From: Portulaca oleracea
Taxonomy: Eukaryota; Streptophyta; Magnoliopsida; Caryophyllales; Portulacaceae
Assembly: GCA_029582165.1 (NCBI GenBank)
Contig: CM055872.1
Location: 33,010,261-33,074,260, forward strand
Reading direction: 5' to 3'
DNA: 64,000 nt
In this document: piece after piece, positions 62,641 to 64,000 of the stretch
Numbering within the stretch: the stretch's first letter is position 1
Layout: every line of letters starts with the position of its first letter
Made by a program: the position numbers and the translations under genes
Notes under the pieces: model-generated
Told to the model about the DNA's origin: nothing
Databases searched by the model: none
The model's input: only the letters and a program-made list of their open reading frames with translations

Positions 62641-62860
62641 ATGGAAGAAATAATTTATTTTTTTAATTATTGTTTCACAAGAGGGGAAGGGGGTATAATA
62701 GGAAAATATGATATATTTTTTTCATTATTTAGACGTGTCTCACGTGTGGGAGGAGGCTGGGATCAAATCAAGGATTAGATTTTTCATCTTAAATCCAATG
62801 GTTACTATTGATTTGAACTACCATAGTTGAAAATATTTTCAACTTTGGTAGAAATTCCCC

Positions 62861-62869
62861 TATATTAAA
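62861..62869. repeat. Target site duplication, right (tatattaaa)
   Basis: Partner of 61528-61536 with one mismatch. Confidence 0.65.
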
Positions 62870-63699
62870 GCTAAACACTATAACATTATATGGAAGTCTA
62901 TGACTATGAGAGTGTGATGCGGGGACGACAATAGGCGTTTGAATCTGACCCACACCTAGTAAGACAACTCTGTTTTGTTTATGGGTCACGATCCATTTAA
63001 TTTAGACTTGGTGTGTGGGTTCAATTGTACGTCTTTTAGCATGTTTTGGTCCAGCTTCAGATAGAAATCCCACCTTTAACCTGTTTATTATTTTAATAAA
63101 ATTAAGATAAAAAATTAAGTCGTCCACTCAATTTTTTATGTTAATAGTTTTATTCATTTTCTTTGATCAAATAGTTTTATTCATGTTAACACTTATCTCA
63201 TGTACGTAAGTTCTTGAACATCCCTAGGTCAATAAAATTTATAGCTAAGTAGCCGTTATCAATCAACAACTTCCACTCGGCTATGCAAATGGTACAAAAA
63301 AATTCTAGTCTTGTAGTTCTTCTCCCATCTCAAACAAGGAATGAGTGTATGATCAATAGTAATTGGTATTGTTATATTGCATCACCACCTAAGCAAAATA
63401 ATATTTTCAAAAGAGATGACAATGCTGCAAACCATCCAAGACATCACCAATGGTATACAAAGTCCCTTTATGTTTGATATATCGAAAAAATTATCTTTTC
63501 AATATAATCGCCCAAGCTGATATGATGAATATGGGTCAGTTTTCCTAAGCTACTCAAAGTATTACATATCAGTAGGACTACTTTCCTAATGTGATCTGCT
63601 GAGTTGTATAAATTTATATCCCATGGAGTGCACATTAAGGTGGCATCGTCCTACCTAGATTTCATGCCATAACACTAAGTTTAACGGAATTGTATACGT
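62870..63699. other. AT-rich intergenic DNA
   Basis: No gene, RNA or mobile element recognised. Short open frames have no family-like text. Confidence 0.4.
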
Positions 63700-63957
63700 A
63701 GACAACTAAGTCTACGATGATCACGTGGTGATGATGAAGGGAATAACTTGTCACTCCACACGATCGACCTTTAGCACAAACAATATGAAATGTGTGTCCC
63801 GACATAGTTCCCACTAATGTCAACTTGTCAACTAAGTCTACGGGGTTCACATGGTATCAATGAAGGGAATAACTTGTCACTCCACCCAATTGACTTTTAG
63901 CACACACAATATGAAATGTGTGTCCCGGCATAGCTCCCACTAAGGTCAACTTGTCAC
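63700..63957. repeat. ~128-bp tandem duplication
   Basis: 'actaagtctacg' occurs at ~63704 and ~63833. 'aagggaataacttgtcactc' occurs at ~63737 and ~63864. 'atatgaaatgtgtgtcccg' occurs at ~63782 and ~63908. Two full copies with about 10% difference; a third may start past the window edge. Confidence 0.85.
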
Positions 63958-64000
63958 ATTCCTTTATATCATGCGTATTATGAGACTAGCTTTACCTCAA

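Larger units (their letters stand above)
61537..62860. mobile_element. Pack-MULE: Mutator-like element carrying ATL gene fragments
   Basis: Left end aaaaaatctatcatagttga and right end (reverse strand) ggggaatttctaccaaagtt lead into a shared inverted stretch 'ttttcaactatggtagtt' (61568-61585 and, reversed, 62813-62830). Weaker pairing continues for roughly 150-200 bases. Nine-base flanks match at 8 positions. The interior (~61850-62630) is markedly GC-richer than its surroundings and encodes RING-H2 ATL-family text, not a transposase. This is the structure of Pack-MULEs, which need a transposase from elsewhere. Confidence 0.75.

Overview
This is nuclear DNA from a flowering plant, probably a eudicot. 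The grounds are plant-lineage Ty3/gypsy retrotransposons (Tat-like and CRM/Galadriel-like chromoviruses), plant L1-type LINEs, Mutator-like MITEs, a plant mobile domain ORF, a relic of a classical arabinogalactan peptide and a spliced plant-type RPA70 gene. The species cannot be fixed from the sequence. No rRNA, tRNA, CRISPR or bacterial-type operon was seen. The only gene that looks intact and cellular is RPA1 (56803-60759). Nearly everything else is layered mobile DNA and its debris.

Layout. 1-1 kb: LTR-like remnant. 1.15-5.4 kb: decayed gag-only LTR element (+) whose gag is split by a 351-bp foldback MITE with a 10-bp target duplication. 5.4-5.66 kb: TG-rich alternating purine/pyrimidine repeat. 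5.66-19.4 kb: six head-to-tail copies of a ~2.4 kb unit (minus strand). Each unit is one ~1.0 kb LTR plus ~1.39 kb internal DNA that encodes only a retropepsin-domain protein, so the array is an LTR-internal-LTR-internal chain of a protease-only non-autonomous chromovirus. 19.4-20.8 kb: broken Tat gag. 20.8-~26.9 kb: minus-strand LINE with ORF1 and EN-RT, lacking its 3' end.

27374-54449 is one old Tat-lineage insertion, fixed by LTRs with TG/CA ends and a perfect AGTAG target duplication on both sides. Inside it are its own gag, protease, integrase tail and an antisense plant-mobile-domain ORF, plus later arrivals. The later arrivals are a ~7 kb chromovirus (31.36-38.31 kb) sitting where the Tat RT/RNase H should be, a 517-bp MULE-type MITE with a 10-bp duplication, and three plus-strand LINE pieces ending in (TA)n tails. 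Between the last LINE and the 3' LTR there is also a frameshifted arabinogalactan-peptide gene with a flanking lysine-rich reading frame. A 5'-truncated LINE (54.53-56.54 kb) then ends about 265 bp before the RPA1 start codon.

Right of RPA1 there is AT-rich DNA, a 1.3-kb Pack-MULE (61537-62860) carrying GC-rich fragments of an ATL-type RING-H2 ligase gene, and finally a 128-bp tandem duplication. The most unusual items are the tandem retrotransposon array with its conserved protease-only ORF, the Pack-MULE, and the arabinogalactan-peptide relic enclosed within the retrotransposon.
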